DNA from: Pseudomonas arsenicoxydans
GTDB lineage: Bacteria > Pseudomonadota > Gammaproteobacteria > Pseudomonadales > Pseudomonadaceae
Assembly: GCF_900103875.1 (NCBI RefSeq)
Contig: NZ_LT629705.1
Span: 5,031,001 to 5,095,000 of the forward strand
Reading direction: 5' to 3'
DNA length: 64,000 nt
Shown here: in pieces, positions 7,569 to 16,509 of the stretch
Layout of the letters: the number at the start of each line of letters is the position of its first letter
How positions within the stretch are numbered: position 1 is the first letter of the stretch
Notes under the pieces: model-generated
The model's input: only the letters and a program-made list of their open reading frames with translations
What the model was told of the DNA's origin: nothing
The model's database searches: none
Made by a program: the position numbers and the translations under genes

Positions 7569-8459
7569 TCAGGTTGCGTGCTGAACCACACCGCGCTCTT
7601 CCAGCAAACGCACAAACATCGTCAGGCTCTGCGACACCGTGCCCCTGCGCCACACCAGCCAGGTGCACAAATAACGGAACGATTGCGACAACGGCCAGAT
7701 GCTCACGGTGCTGCAGCCCGGCATGCTTTCGAGCATGCTACGCGGCATCAGCGCGAGGCCGGCACCGGCACTGACGCAGGCCAACATGCCGTGATAGGAC
7801 TCCATCTCGAAAATCTTGCCGGGCACCGCCGCGTCGTTGGCGAACCAGCTTTCGAAGTGGTGGCGGTAGGAGCAATTGGAACGGAAGGCGTAGATGTTTT
7901 CGCCGTTCACATCCTGCGCACGCTGGATGGGCGAATGGTGGAGCGGTGCGATCAGCACCATCTCTTCCTCGAAGGCCGGCACGCCCTCCAGCGCCGGGTG
8001 CAATACCGGGCCGTCGACAAACGCAGCAGCCAATCGCCCCGACAACACGCCATCGATCATGGTCCCGGAAGGTCCGGTGGACAGGTCCAGTTCGACCTTG
8101 GCGTGTTTCTGGTTATAGGCGGCCAGCAGTTCGGGAATACGCACCGCCGCCGTGCTTTCGAGCGACCCCAGCGGAAACGATCCTTGCGGTTCTTCACCGG
8201 CGACCGTCGCCCGGGCTTCCTGGACCAGGTCAAGAATGCGCCGGGCATAGTCGAGAAAGCTCCAACCGGCCGGTGACAGGCGCAGGCGGCTTTTCTCGCG
8301 AATAAACAGGTCCACGCCCAAATCCAGCTCAAGCTGTTTAATGCGCGTCGTCAGGTTCGATGGCACCCGATGGATATGCTGGGCGGCCACGCTGATGCTG
8401 CCGTGCTCGGCGACAGCTTTGAATATCTCGAGCTGAACCAGATCCAAGTCATTCTCCAA
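7569..8459 (-). CDS. LysR-family regulator, PtrR-like
   Basis: A 296-residue LysR protein. The N-terminal helix-turn-helix is [16 protein letters not shown] followed by [15 protein letters not shown], with a typical effector domain after residue 90. It is divergent from an NAD-type succinate-semialdehyde dehydrogenase gene. This is the same pairing as E. coli ptrR (yneJ) with sad (yneI), in which PtrR responds to putrescine-pathway intermediates. The 88-nt intergenic region must hold the operators of both genes. The family call is firm; the PtrR orthology is inferred from context and general resemblance. Confidence 0.85.
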   Translation of the reverse strand: MENDLDLVQLEIFKAVAEHGSISVAAQHIHRVPSNLTTRIKQLELDLGVDLFIREKSRLRLSPAGWSFLDYARRILDLVQEARATVAGEEPQGSFPLGSLESTAAVRIPELLAAYNQKHAKVELDLSTGPSGTMIDGVLSGRLAAAFVDGPVLHPALEGVPAFEEEMVLIAPLHHSPIQRAQDVNGENIYAFRSNCSYRHHFESWFANDAAVPGKIFEMESYHGMLACVSAGAGLALMPRSMLESMPGCSTVSIWPLSQSFRYLCTWLVWRRGTVSQSLTMFVRLLEERGVVQHAT

Positions 8460-8547
8460 ACGTGAACGATATGCTCAGTATTATTCAGTTTCCAGAAAAT
8501 TAACACCGCCGTAATCTGAGCACATCCCCACCTCGCAGGACGGTGCC

Positions 8548-9939
8548 ATGACCAACGTTTCCAGCCTTACCCATGCCATTTCGATCAACCCCGCCAATGG
8601 CGAACAGATTGGTCACTACGCGTTTGAATCCGATTCGACGCTGCAAGCCGCACTGGCGCGAGCCGCGACCGGGTTCCGTGCCTGGCGCAGCAAGCCGGTG
8701 GCGCAACGCGCGCAGCTGTTGATCGTTCTGGCCAAGGCCTTGCGCGACAACTCGGCAGCCATGGCCAACATGATCACCCTGGAAATGGGCAAGCCGATCA
8801 CCCAGGCCCGTGGCGAAATCGAAAAATGCGCGCAACTGTGCGAGTGGTATGCCGAACACGGCCCGGCCATGCTCAACGCCGAACCGACGCTGGTTGAAGG
8901 TGGCAAAGCGCGCATTGAATACCGCCCGCTCGGCCCGATTCTCGCGGTGATGCCGTGGAACTTCCCGATCTGGCAGGTCCTGCGCGGCGCCGTTCCAGCG
9001 TTGATTGCGGGCAACACCTACGTGCTCAAGCATGCACCGAACGTGATGGGCAGCGCGTATTTGCTGCTTGAAGCCTTCAAGCAAGCCGACTTCCCTGAAG
9101 GTGTGTTTGAAGTCATCAACGTCACACCAGAAGGCGTTTCCACGGCGATCAAAGACTCGCGCATCGCTGCGGTCACCCTCACCGGCAGCGTGCGCGCCGG
9201 CATGGCCATCGGCGCGCAGGCCGGTGCTGCATTGAAAAAATGTGTCCTGGAGCTGGGCGGTTCCGACCCGTTCATCGTGCTCAACGATGCCGACCTCGAC
9301 GAAGCGGTCAAAGCCGCCGTGATTGGTCGCTATCAAAACACCGGGCAAGTCTGCGCGGCAGCCAAGCGCCTGATTGTCGAGCAAGGCATCGTCGAGGAAT
9401 TCACGCGCAAGTTCGTCGAAGCGACCGGCAAACTGGTGGTCGGTGATCCACTGGCGAGCGAGACTTACATCGGTCCGATGGCACGCTTTGATCTGCGTGA
9501 TGAACTGGATCAACAGGTACGCGACACCCTGGAGGAAGGGGCGACGTTGTTGATGGGCGGCAAGAAGGCCGAAGGCCCGGGCAACTTCTACGAGCCGACG
9601 GTCTTCGCAAACGTCACCGACCAGATGACCTCGTTCAAACAGGAACTGTTTGGCCCGGTGGCCTCGATCATCACCGCTCGCGATGCAGCCCATGCGCTGG
9701 AATTGGCGAACGACAGTGAGTTCGGCCTCGCCGCAACGATCTATACGCGCAATGTCGAACTGGCCGAGCAATTGACCAGCGAACTGGAAACGGGTGGTGT
9801 ATTCATCAATGGCTACTGCGCCAGCGATCCACGCGTGACCTTCGGCGGCGTGAAGAAAAGCGGTTTTGGTCGTGAGTTGTCGCACTTCGGCGTACGCGAG
9901 TTCTGCAACGCGCAGACGGTGTGGCTGGATCGCCGCTGA
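8548..9939 (+). CDS. NAD-dependent succinate-semialdehyde dehydrogenase (Sad-type)
   Basis: An aldehyde dehydrogenase of 463 residues, shorter than GabD (about 480) and close in length and style to E. coli Sad/YneI. Visible sites: MPWNFPIWQV (cofactor pocket), FTGS-like LTGSVRAG, the general base Glu in LELGGSDP, and the nucleophile Cys in NTGQVCAAAKR. FGGVKKSGFGREL closes the protein. It oxidises succinate semialdehyde from GABA/putrescine breakdown to succinate, as inferred from the family. It is divergent from the PtrR-like regulator gene, which presumably controls it, and is followed by a strong hairpin, so it is probably monocistronic. Confidence 0.85.
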   Translation: MTNVSSLTHAISINPANGEQIGHYAFESDSTLQAALARAATGFRAWRSKPVAQRAQLLIVLAKALRDNSAAMANMITLEMGKPITQARGEIEKCAQLCEWYAEHGPAMLNAEPTLVEGGKARIEYRPLGPILAVMPWNFPIWQVLRGAVPALIAGNTYVLKHAPNVMGSAYLLLEAFKQADFPEGVFEVINVTPEGVSTAIKDSRIAAVTLTGSVRAGMAIGAQAGAALKKCVLELGGSDPFIVLNDADLDEAVKAAVIGRYQNTGQVCAAAKRLIVEQGIVEEFTRKFVEATGKLVVGDPLASETYIGPMARFDLRDELDQQVRDTLEEGATLLMGGKKAEGPGNFYEPTVFANVTDQMTSFKQELFGPVASIITARDAAHALELANDSEFGLAATIYTRNVELAEQLTSELETGGVFINGYCASDPRVTFGGVKKSGFGRELSHFGVREFCNAQTVWLDRR

Positions 9940-9948
9940 TCGCCCCCG

Positions 9949-9980
9949 GTTGCCTGGGTGTCATTTAACACCCAGGCAAC
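9949..9980 (+). terminator. Strong hairpin after aldehyde dehydrogenase
   Basis: A perfect 13-bp stem GTTGCCTGGGTGT / ACACCCAGGCAAC with loop CATTTA, 10 nt after the stop codon. There is no T-run, but the stem is stable enough to separate this gene from the downstream GST. Confidence 0.55.
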
Positions 9981-10045
9981 GGCATTCGAACCGCCCCGCG
10001 TAGCGACTATGCTGTTGAAGGCAAACTCTGCGGGAGGATTTGAAG

Positions 10046-10708
10046 ATGTCGTTGACGCTTTACTACCATCCGTTGTCGTCGTACTGCCACAAGGTGCTGA
10101 TCGCGCTGTATGAAAACGCTACCGACTTCGACAGGCGAATCATCGATCTGGGGGACGTAGCGCAGCGAGCAGAGCTTCAAGCACTGTGGCCACTCGGCAA
10201 GTTCCCGGTCATCCATGACGCCGCTCGCCAGCGAACGGTGGCGGAATCGACCATCATCATTGAGTACCTGGACCGGTTTTTCCCAGGCGCCAACCCGCTG
10301 ATTTCCGGCGATTGGGACAGCGCATTGGAGGTTCGGCTCTGGGACCGGCTTTTCGACAACCATGTTCAGGGGCCGATGCATCAGATTGTCCTTGATCGCC
10401 TGCGCTCGGCCCACGGCGATCTGACCAGGGAACGCGCGGCGCTGGACACGGCGTACAGCATGCTCGAACGCCAGATGGCCTCCCGAATATGGGCGGCCAG
10501 CGCGGATTTCAGCCTGGCCGATTGCGCGGCGGCCCCGGCCTTGTTCTATGCCAGCACACTCCAGCCGTTCCACGACGATCACCATCACTTGCAGGCTTAT
10601 TTCGAGCGGTTGATGGCACGGCCGTCAGTGCGGCGAGTCCTTGACGAAGCCAAGCCCTACTTCTCGATGTTTCCGTTCGCCGAGGCCATCCCGGAGCGGT
10701 TTCGCTAG
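10046..10708 (+). CDS. Glutathione S-transferase family protein
   Basis: A 220-residue GST. The N-terminal thioredoxin-like domain starts LTLYYHPLSSYCHKVLIALYE, with Ser/Cys candidates for glutathione activation, and contains GKFPVIHD and the gamma-Glu-binding AESTIIIEYLD. The helical C-terminal domain follows, with FSLADCAAAPALFY. The ATG at 10046 has GGGAGGA 7 nt upstream. It is convergent with the neighbouring aldo/keto reductase gene, only 5 nt apart. The substrate is unknown, as is usual for bacterial GSTs. Confidence 0.9.
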   Translation: MSLTLYYHPLSSYCHKVLIALYENATDFDRRIIDLGDVAQRAELQALWPLGKFPVIHDAARQRTVAESTIIIEYLDRFFPGANPLISGDWDSALEVRLWDRLFDNHVQGPMHQIVLDRLRSAHGDLTRERAALDTAYSMLERQMASRIWAASADFSLADCAAAPALFYASTLQPFHDDHHHLQAYFERLMARPSVRRVLDEAKPYFSMFPFAEAIPERFR

Positions 10709-10713
10709 CGCAC

Positions 10714-11658
10714 TCATTTGACGATATCGATCAACTGCTCGCGCTGCGCGCCGGTCAGCATCGGCCCGAAACCGGCACCGGCATTGTCTGCCATGTAGCG
10801 CGGATTGCCGGTGCCGGGAATCACGCAAGTCACCGCCGAGTGAGCCAGGAGAAACTTCAGCGCCATTTGCGGCCAACTGTTGACCCTGACATCCGCCGCC
10901 CAACGGGGTAACGGTTTGTCCTTCAAGCGGGCGAGCAAACCACCACCGCCGAACGGCCGATTACAGATCACCGCCACGCCACGTTCGCGACACAGGGGCA
11001 GGATGCGTTTTTCGACGCCGCGATCATCCAGGGCATAGTTGATCTGTAAAAAATCCAGCGGTTCGGCCTTGAGCACCGCTTCCACCTCGTCATACGCCGA
11101 CGCGGTGTAATGGGTGATGCCGATGTAGCGGATGCGCCCTTCTTGCTTCCATTCACGCAAGGTCGGCAGGTGGGTTTGCCAGTCCAGAAGATTGTGGATC
11201 TGCATCAGATCGATGCGGTCGGTTTGCAGCAGCTTGAAGGACTGCTCCATCTGCGCGATGCCTTCTTCGCGGCCACGGGTCCAGACCTTGGTGGCCAGAA
11301 AGGCCGGCGATCGCGGCTCATGGATCGACAACAATTCACCGGTGGTCTGTTCGGCGCGACCGTACATGGGCGAGCTGTCGATGACCGTCCCGCCCTTCTC
11401 GAACAACGCGCGCAGCACGGCGGGCAGTTGTTTGTAGGCCGCACTGGAAGGCTCGACATCGAACCCGCGATACGTCCCCAACCCGACGATGGGCAATGGC
11501 TCGTTGCTGGAAGGTATGGACCGGGTCAGCATGTTCTTGCCTCCTGTTTCCGTCGACGGCGCAGAGACTGCAAAGGCCGGGTCGAAGGTGAAAACCGCCG
11601 AAGCACCGGCAAGCAGCGTGAGCAGTTGTCGACGCGTGTACCCATCAGTGTGGCTCAT
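10714..11658 (-). CDS. Aldo/keto reductase with a Tat export signal
   Basis: A 314-residue aldo/keto reductase. The N-terminus has a twin-arginine signal: TRRQLL at residues 8-13, then the hydrophobic LLAGASAVFTFDPAFA. The enzyme is therefore probably folded and exported to the periplasm. The AKR tetrad is readable: Asp in VIDSSPMYG, Tyr in the same stretch, Lys in LATKVW and His in QIHNLL. I start at the ATG at 11658 (MSHTDGY), since the longer frame adds an unlikely leader. The gene is convergent with the GST gene and divergent from a hydrolase gene. The substrate is unknown. Confidence 0.85.
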   Translation of the reverse strand: MSHTDGYTRRQLLTLLAGASAVFTFDPAFAVSAPSTETGGKNMLTRSIPSSNEPLPIVGLGTYRGFDVEPSSAAYKQLPAVLRALFEKGGTVIDSSPMYGRAEQTTGELLSIHEPRSPAFLATKVWTRGREEGIAQMEQSFKLLQTDRIDLMQIHNLLDWQTHLPTLREWKQEGRIRYIGITHYTASAYDEVEAVLKAEPLDFLQINYALDDRGVEKRILPLCRERGVAVICNRPFGGGGLLARLKDKPLPRWAADVRVNSWPQMALKFLLAHSAVTCVIPGTGNPRYMADNAGAGFGPMLTGAQREQLIDIVK

Positions 11659-11756
11659 GGAATGGCGCTCTACCGATGAACTAGACTCTGGCTCCGATCC
11701 AATGGATTGCATCCCTGAGCCCAGAGCCGTCAATGTCGCCCACTAAAGTTAGCCGA

Positions 11757-12521
11757 ATGCCACGAATCCTGATGCTCATCGTCGTCATCCTGGCAGCGTT
11801 GTACCTGACGCTGTGTGCGGCGCTGTTCCTGTTTCAGCGCGCGCTGATCTACTACCCGCGACCCAGCGCCATCCAGACGCCGGAATCGGTGCTGATGCTG
11901 ACGGTCGACGATGCCCAAGTGCAGGTGTCCGTCAGGCCGCACAACGGTCCCAAGGCGTTGATCTATTTCGGCGGCAATGCCGAGGATGTTTCGCGTAACC
12001 TGTCCGAATTTGCGCAGGCGTTTCCTGACCACGCAATTTACTTGCTGCACTATCGAGGTTTCGGCGCAAGCTCCGGCTCGCCGTCCGAGGAGGCGATTCA
12101 GCGTGATGCCATGACCCTGTTTGACAAGGTCTACGCCAGCCATCCGCAAATCGCCGTGGTGGGTCGCAGCCTCGGTTCAGGCGTCGCCGTGCGCCTCGCC
12201 AGTCAACGCCCGGCTTCAAGCCTGATTCTGATTACGCCCTACAACAGCCTGGAAGACCTCGCCGTGCGCCAGTTCCCGTGGGTTCCGGTGAGGTGGCTGC
12301 TACAGGAACGGTTTGAATCATGGAAGTATGCGGCGCACATCACGATACCAACGCTGTTGATCGTGGCCGAACACGACGAAGTCATACCGCGCGCCAGTAC
12401 CGAGCAGCTCTACGCCCACTTCGCCAAAGGCGTGGCCACGCTGCAGGTCATCGATGGCGTAGGCCACAACTCAATCTCCGAGAGTCCCCAATACCTGCCG
12501 TTGCTGGGCACAGGGCTGTGA
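11757..12521 (+). CDS. Membrane-anchored alpha/beta hydrolase
   Basis: An alpha/beta-fold hydrolase of about 254 residues. An N-terminal hydrophobic helix (residues 3-25, ILMLIVVILAALYLTLCAAL) serves as membrane anchor. The nucleophile Ser lies in VVGRSLGSG, the acid Asp in VAEHDEVIP and the His in GVGHNSI, so the triad is complete. FGGNAEDVS supplies the oxyanion-hole region. It resembles the YfhR/Bem46 group, whose substrates are unknown. The start at 11757 (MPRILML) puts the anchor at the N-terminus; an ATG at 11733 would add eight residues and cannot be excluded. Confidence 0.85.
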   Translation: MPRILMLIVVILAALYLTLCAALFLFQRALIYYPRPSAIQTPESVLMLTVDDAQVQVSVRPHNGPKALIYFGGNAEDVSRNLSEFAQAFPDHAIYLLHYRGFGASSGSPSEEAIQRDAMTLFDKVYASHPQIAVVGRSLGSGVAVRLASQRPASSLILITPYNSLEDLAVRQFPWVPVRWLLQERFESWKYAAHITIPTLLIVAEHDEVIPRASTEQLYAHFAKGVATLQVIDGVGHNSISESPQYLPLLGTGL

Positions 12522-12660
12522 TGGCAATCGACGCGGTGATAGAGCCCATCGATCATTCGGTCATAAACAGTGATTGGACGGCCGGTCCCCTTGCTCTTAG
12601 CCTGCGCGCGACCGGCTATCAACTATCTGGATCACACGTATTTCCCGTAGGCAGGACACC

Positions 12661-13560
12661 ATGATCGTCAGACCCAAACCGAACTTCCTCAACATCATGA
12701 GTGCGATCAAGGGCTCGATCGCCAAACGGATTGCCCTGCGTTGCCTGATGGTGACGCTGCTCGCGTCAGTGATCGTGCTGGTCGAGACCTTGCACCCCAG
12801 CTACTTCTCCAAGGTCAGCGCGACACCGTTCACGTTGCTGGGTCTGTCGCTCTCGATCTTCATGAGTTTTCGCAACAACGCCTGTTATGACCGCTGGTAC
12901 GAAGGCCGAAAAGCCTGGGGCGACGTGATGGTCGCCATCCGCTCGATGATCCGCGAAACCCGGATCATCCAGGACGCAAACGAACGTCGCACACTCCTTC
13001 GTCACCTGTGCGGGTTCGCCCACGCGCTCAACGCGAAACTGCGTCTGGAAAATGAACTCGCGGCCAGTGGCCGCTGGCTCGACGTCGTGCCGGAAGACAA
13101 CACCCCAGACTTCAGCGGACACCTATTGCAGCAGGTCGGGCAGCAATGTTCGACACTCAGCGAGTCAGGGGTGATCAACGAATGGCGCTACACGATCATG
13201 AGCAATCATCTGACTCGCCTGACCCAGGCGCAGGCGACCTGCGAACGCATCAAACACACGCCGTTGCCGTTCGCCTATACCTTGTTACTGCATCGAACCA
13301 GCTACCTGTTCTGCTTCTTGCTGCCCTTCGCGATGGCCGAGCCCCTGGGCTGGTTGACGCCGATTTTCACGGCGATTGTCAGCTACACCTTTTTCGGCCT
13401 GGATGCGATTGGCGATGAGCTGGAGGACCCGTTCGGGCGCGACGAAAACGACCTGCCAATCGATGCCATTGTGCGCACTATCGAGCGGGAGGTTCTTGCG
13501 GCACTGGGAGAAACCCCACTGCCTCCCGTGCTCAAGCCGGTGGATTTTGTGTTGGGGTGA
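12661..13560 (+). CDS. Bestrophin-family ion channel protein
   Basis: A 299-residue bestrophin/UPF0187 protein (E. coli YneE family), expected to form a pentameric anion or cation channel in the inner membrane. The typical core is visible: TPFTLLGLSLSIFMSFRNNACYDRWYEGRKAWG (residues 56-88; the neck and Arg-Trp region). Two more membrane segments follow in the C-terminal half, with PFGRDENDLPID near residue 260, the conserved bestrophin C-terminal motif. It stands alone between the hydrolase gene and the exopolysaccharide cluster. Ion selectivity cannot be read from the sequence. Confidence 0.9.
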   Translation: MIVRPKPNFLNIMSAIKGSIAKRIALRCLMVTLLASVIVLVETLHPSYFSKVSATPFTLLGLSLSIFMSFRNNACYDRWYEGRKAWGDVMVAIRSMIRETRIIQDANERRTLLRHLCGFAHALNAKLRLENELAASGRWLDVVPEDNTPDFSGHLLQQVGQQCSTLSESGVINEWRYTIMSNHLTRLTQAQATCERIKHTPLPFAYTLLLHRTSYLFCFLLPFAMAEPLGWLTPIFTAIVSYTFFGLDAIGDELEDPFGRDENDLPIDAIVRTIEREVLAALGETPLPPVLKPVDFVLG

Positions 13561-14236
13561 TAACACCTGATGCCAGTACAGACACCACGCCACACAGTGT
13601 ACTTCGGTAAGTGTGATTCTCAATTACAGTAACGTTCATAGAGCTATTGCTTATTAAATGTCTCTCATTGGTTATAGCGTGCACTAGCAGCTTGAACTTT
13701 ATTCCAAGCCCCCACTGTTGGGGAATTACACCACTCCCTTCACTCGCACCCGACTATTAATAGCTTCAAAAGTTTAAAACGTCCGACGAAATAAAAATTC
13801 TTCCAAAAAACAATAAGTTAAATGCTGTCGAATTCACTATTGGATAAAAGGTATGTTTTTTGGCGAGGAACGTTTGACAGGGCGACAAGACTGGTCGATA
13901 ACTACAACGGTCTATTAGAACAGGGCGCGAGCGCTTATTACTCGCCTCTCGCTGTTCACCGGACAACTTAAAAACCTCTTGTCTTCAGGCCCTTGTATGG
14001 ACCGTGCGGTAGCTTTGCCTACGGCAAAACGCCACCTTCATATAGCCGATACGCCATCTCAGATACACCCAATTATTGAACTCGTTGTTGCATGGACGCA
14101 ACAGCGATTGATTCACTATTGATACACGCTCAAGTAATCCACATAAAAACAATAATACTGTCCGACTTAACACTTTCCGGGACGCCAATAGAGCCACTGC
14201 CTGCCTAAACTTTCGATTAGTACGGAGTTTACCAGC
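13561..14236 (+). promoter_or_regulatory. AT-rich leader of the exopolysaccharide operon
   Basis: This 676-nt gap has no convincing gene and is clearly more AT-rich than its surroundings. A small hairpin (CCCCA-CTGT-TGGGG near 13712) may end the bestrophin transcript. The stretch 13760-13870 is very A/T-rich and a plausible place for the promoter or a bent regulatory region. The right part is a long untranslated leader holding the ops-like element. Open frames here have no ribosome site and no recognisable similarity. Confidence 0.55.
14004..14028 (+). promoter_or_regulatory. ops-like (JUMPstart) element
   Basis: GTGCGGTAGCTT at 14004-14015 matches the ops consensus GGCGGTAGNNT except at its first base. 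GTAG and the downstream CTAC (14019-14022) can pair as in the ops hairpin, and TTTGCC/GGCAAA (14014-14028) makes an alternative stem. It lies 221 nt before the RfaH-like gene, in the transcribed leader, where an RfaH-type factor would be recruited to RNA polymerase. Confidence 0.55.
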
Positions 14237-14773
14237 ATGTCTGCAATCAGTTGCGAACGTTCCACCTGGTACCTGTTGCAATGCAAACCTCACCAGGATG
14301 AACGTGCCCACATCAATCTGATTCAACAGAACTATGTCGTGTTCCACCCTCAGCTGATAAGTGATCGTGTCATTCGCGGCAAACCGCAGCGGGTTCGTGA
14401 ATCACTTTTCCCCGGCTATCTGTTCATCCATCTTGGCGGCAACGACAACTGGGCGCCCATACGCTCTACTCGCGGCGTCAGTCGTATCGTCGAATTCAAT
14501 CATGGTCCCGCAACGGTGTCCGAGAACGTCATCGAGCATCTGCGTGCGCGCTGTTTCGAATCTTCGATTCCCGATGATGCCCCTCCCCTGACGCCCGGCG
14601 ACCACCTGCAAATAGTCCGCGGACCGCTGTCGACACTTGAGGGGGTTTTCATCGCTGCGCATGGGGCTGAGCGAGTGATGATCCTGCTACAGTTTCTCAA
14701 TCGCGAGCAGCCTATCTGTGTGCCGTTAAGTGACCTCGAACGCCAGCACACCTCGTCGCAGCTCAATATTTGA
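14237..14773 (+). CDS. RfaH/NusG-like transcription antiterminator
   Basis: A 178-residue NusG paralogue. The NGN domain starts STWYLLQCKPHQDERAHINLIQQ and includes the RfaH-type SLFPGYLFI and STRGVSRIV. A KOW-like C-terminal domain (LTPGDHLQIVRGPLSTLEGVF) follows. This is the specialised, operon-restricted type rather than housekeeping NusG. As the first gene of the exopolysaccharide operon, with an ops-like element in its own leader, it probably stops premature termination across the 15-kb operon and so promotes its own expression. That role follows from the family; the ops pairing is inferred. Confidence 0.85.
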   Translation: MSAISCERSTWYLLQCKPHQDERAHINLIQQNYVVFHPQLISDRVIRGKPQRVRESLFPGYLFIHLGGNDNWAPIRSTRGVSRIVEFNHGPATVSENVIEHLRARCFESSIPDDAPPLTPGDHLQIVRGPLSTLEGVFIAAHGAERVMILLQFLNREQPICVPLSDLERQHTSSQLNI

Positions 14774-14800
14774 CTGATTGATTATTCGAGGAGCCATCAC

Positions 14801-15961
14801 ATGGCCTTGAAATCACGTTGCCTTACTGCACTGATCATGGCCTCGCTGTACCCCTCAATGGCCTGGAGCATTCGCCCGGCGCCGATCGATTTATACGGGT
14901 TGGACTTCACACCGACCTTCAAGCTTTCAGAAAGTTATGACGATAATTTCCGGGAGCTGGAGACCAACAAGCAGTCTTCCATGATCACCCAGTTGCTGCC
15001 CTCCTTCGAGCTCAAGGCCGAAGATCGCAACAGCGCCACGCGATTAATCTGGCAACCCTCCCAGCATATTTACCACGACGAACCGGATGCTTCGTACACG
15101 GCTCAACGGGTGGGGGCGCAAAGCATTATGGAGTTCACTGACAGGCACCGACTGAAACTTGAAGCCGAGTACCATAAATACCAGAGCACGGAATCAACGG
15201 CAGTCGAAGGCGTCAATGACAAGATCAACAACAAACTCGTGGGCGGCCTCTACACCTATGGCGCCAGGAGCGCTGACAATCAGATGGATTTCGGCGCCAA
15301 TTACGATGAACTTCGCTACGACAATGCCGACGGCGTCAACAACGACAAAGAGCGCAACACCACCGGCCTGACCACCACCTGGTATCACCGCCTCGGCAGC
15401 AACACCCGCAGCCTGCTGGAATACGATCACACCCGTTTTGATTACCTGCAATCCAACAGTCCGCGCAGCAGCAATTCCGATGCCGTTCTCGCCGGCGCCG
15501 TTTGGGACATTACCGCTCGCACCACCGGTAAAGTCCGCATTGGTTATGAGAAAAAGAACTTCGATAGCAGCCAATCCAACGACCTCAACAACCCCACCTG
15601 GCAAATAGACCTGCAATGGAAGCCACGCACTTATTCCACATTCACCTTCGTTGCACGCCAGGCCCTCGCCGAGGGCGATGATGGCGCCGAGGCCGTCAAG
15701 TCCACCTTCACCCAGGTCGGTTGGCGCCACGGCTGGACCGAGCGGATCACCACGGTGGCCGAAGCAGGGATCGGTCGATATGTCTACGAAGGCCAAAGTC
15801 GCACGGACAACCTTCAGGACTACAACCTGGCCGTGATGTACGCGATGCGCCGCTGGCTGGATATCGAACTCGGTTATCGATACCGCGATAACAGCTCCGA
15901 TGCCGAAGATCAAAGTTACACCCGCAATGTGGTGCACATCAGCTTCAACGTAAGCCTCTAA
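14801..15961 (+). CDS. Outer-membrane beta-barrel protein (EpsL type)
   Basis: A 386-residue protein with an N-terminal signal (LTALIMASLYPSMAWS). From residue 35 on it consists of alternating amphipathic strands, many ending in aromatic residues, and it finishes on a typical outer-membrane terminal strand (VVHISFNVSL). It resembles the EpsL-type barrels found in exopolysaccharide operons. Because the adjacent export protein is too short to span the outer membrane, this barrel is the best candidate for the exit pore. Start ATG at 14801, 27 nt after the RfaH-like gene. Strand number cannot be counted reliably by eye. Confidence 0.75.
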   Translation: MALKSRCLTALIMASLYPSMAWSIRPAPIDLYGLDFTPTFKLSESYDDNFRELETNKQSSMITQLLPSFELKAEDRNSATRLIWQPSQHIYHDEPDASYTAQRVGAQSIMEFTDRHRLKLEAEYHKYQSTESTAVEGVNDKINNKLVGGLYTYGARSADNQMDFGANYDELRYDNADGVNNDKERNTTGLTTTWYHRLGSNTRSLLEYDHTRFDYLQSNSPRSSNSDAVLAGAVWDITARTTGKVRIGYEKKNFDSSQSNDLNNPTWQIDLQWKPRTYSTFTFVARQALAEGDDGAEAVKSTFTQVGWRHGWTERITTVAEAGIGRYVYEGQSRTDNLQDYNLAVMYAMRRWLDIELGYRYRDNSSDAEDQSYTRNVVHISFNVSL

Positions 15962-15973
15962 GAGGGTTTAGAC

Positions 15974-16507
15974 ATGAACTCACAGACGCTTGGTTTGTTA
16001 TTCGCGCTGGCGGTTCTACCCAATACGTATGCAGCAGACCCCGGGACCCAATACAAACTGGCTGCTGGCGATGTCTTGCGCATCACCGTGTTTGGCGAAC
16101 CGGAATTGAGCCTGAAAAGAATCCGCCTCAGCGACGCAGGCACGTTTTCCTACCCGTTCCTGGGTGAGATATCCGCGAAGGGCCTGACACCCGGTCAGGT
16201 TGAAAAGATCATCGTCGACGGACTTAAACAAGGTTATCTGATCGACCCGAAAGTCAGCTTGAGCCAGATCGAATACCGTTCGTTCTACATCAATGGCGAA
16301 GTACAGAAACCTGGCAGTTACCCATTCGTCCCCGGCCTGACACTGGAGAAAGCCATCGCCCTGGGCGGTGGCTTGACGGAGCGAGCCTCGATCAAACGCG
16401 TGACCATCGTGCGCGGTGATGGCGGCACCACGCTCACCGACGAAGTTACGCGCAGCACCACGATTGCCCCCGGCGACACCATTTCCATTGCTCAAGGGTT
16501 CTTCTGA
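15974..16507 (+). CDS. Short polysaccharide export protein (Wza-like, no membrane helix)
   Basis: A periplasmic OPX/PES protein of 177 residues. After the signal peptide (cleavage near TYA-ADP) comes the poly_export domain (YKLAAGDVLRITVFGEPELS) and a single SLBB-like domain (FYINGEVQKPGSYPFVPGLT). E. coli Wza has about 380 residues, a lipidated Cys and a C-terminal helix crossing the outer membrane; all of these are missing here. Such minimal OPX proteins work with a separate barrel, here probably the preceding gene product. It lies 12 nt after the barrel gene and 2 nt before the tyrosine kinase gene. Confidence 0.88.
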   Translation: MNSQTLGLLFALAVLPNTYAADPGTQYKLAAGDVLRITVFGEPELSLKRIRLSDAGTFSYPFLGEISAKGLTPGQVEKIIVDGLKQGYLIDPKVSLSQIEYRSFYINGEVQKPGSYPFVPGLTLEKAIALGGGLTERASIKRVTIVRGDGGTTLTDEVTRSTTIAPGDTISIAQGFF

Positions 16508-16509
16508 TC

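Noticed and set aside
8500..9885. Long frame antisense to the Sad-type dehydrogenase
   Set aside because: Shadow of a GC-biased gene.
13985..14347. 120-codon leftward frame overlapping the start of the RfaH-like gene
   Set aside because: Crosses the leader and an evident gene; no domain or ribosome site.
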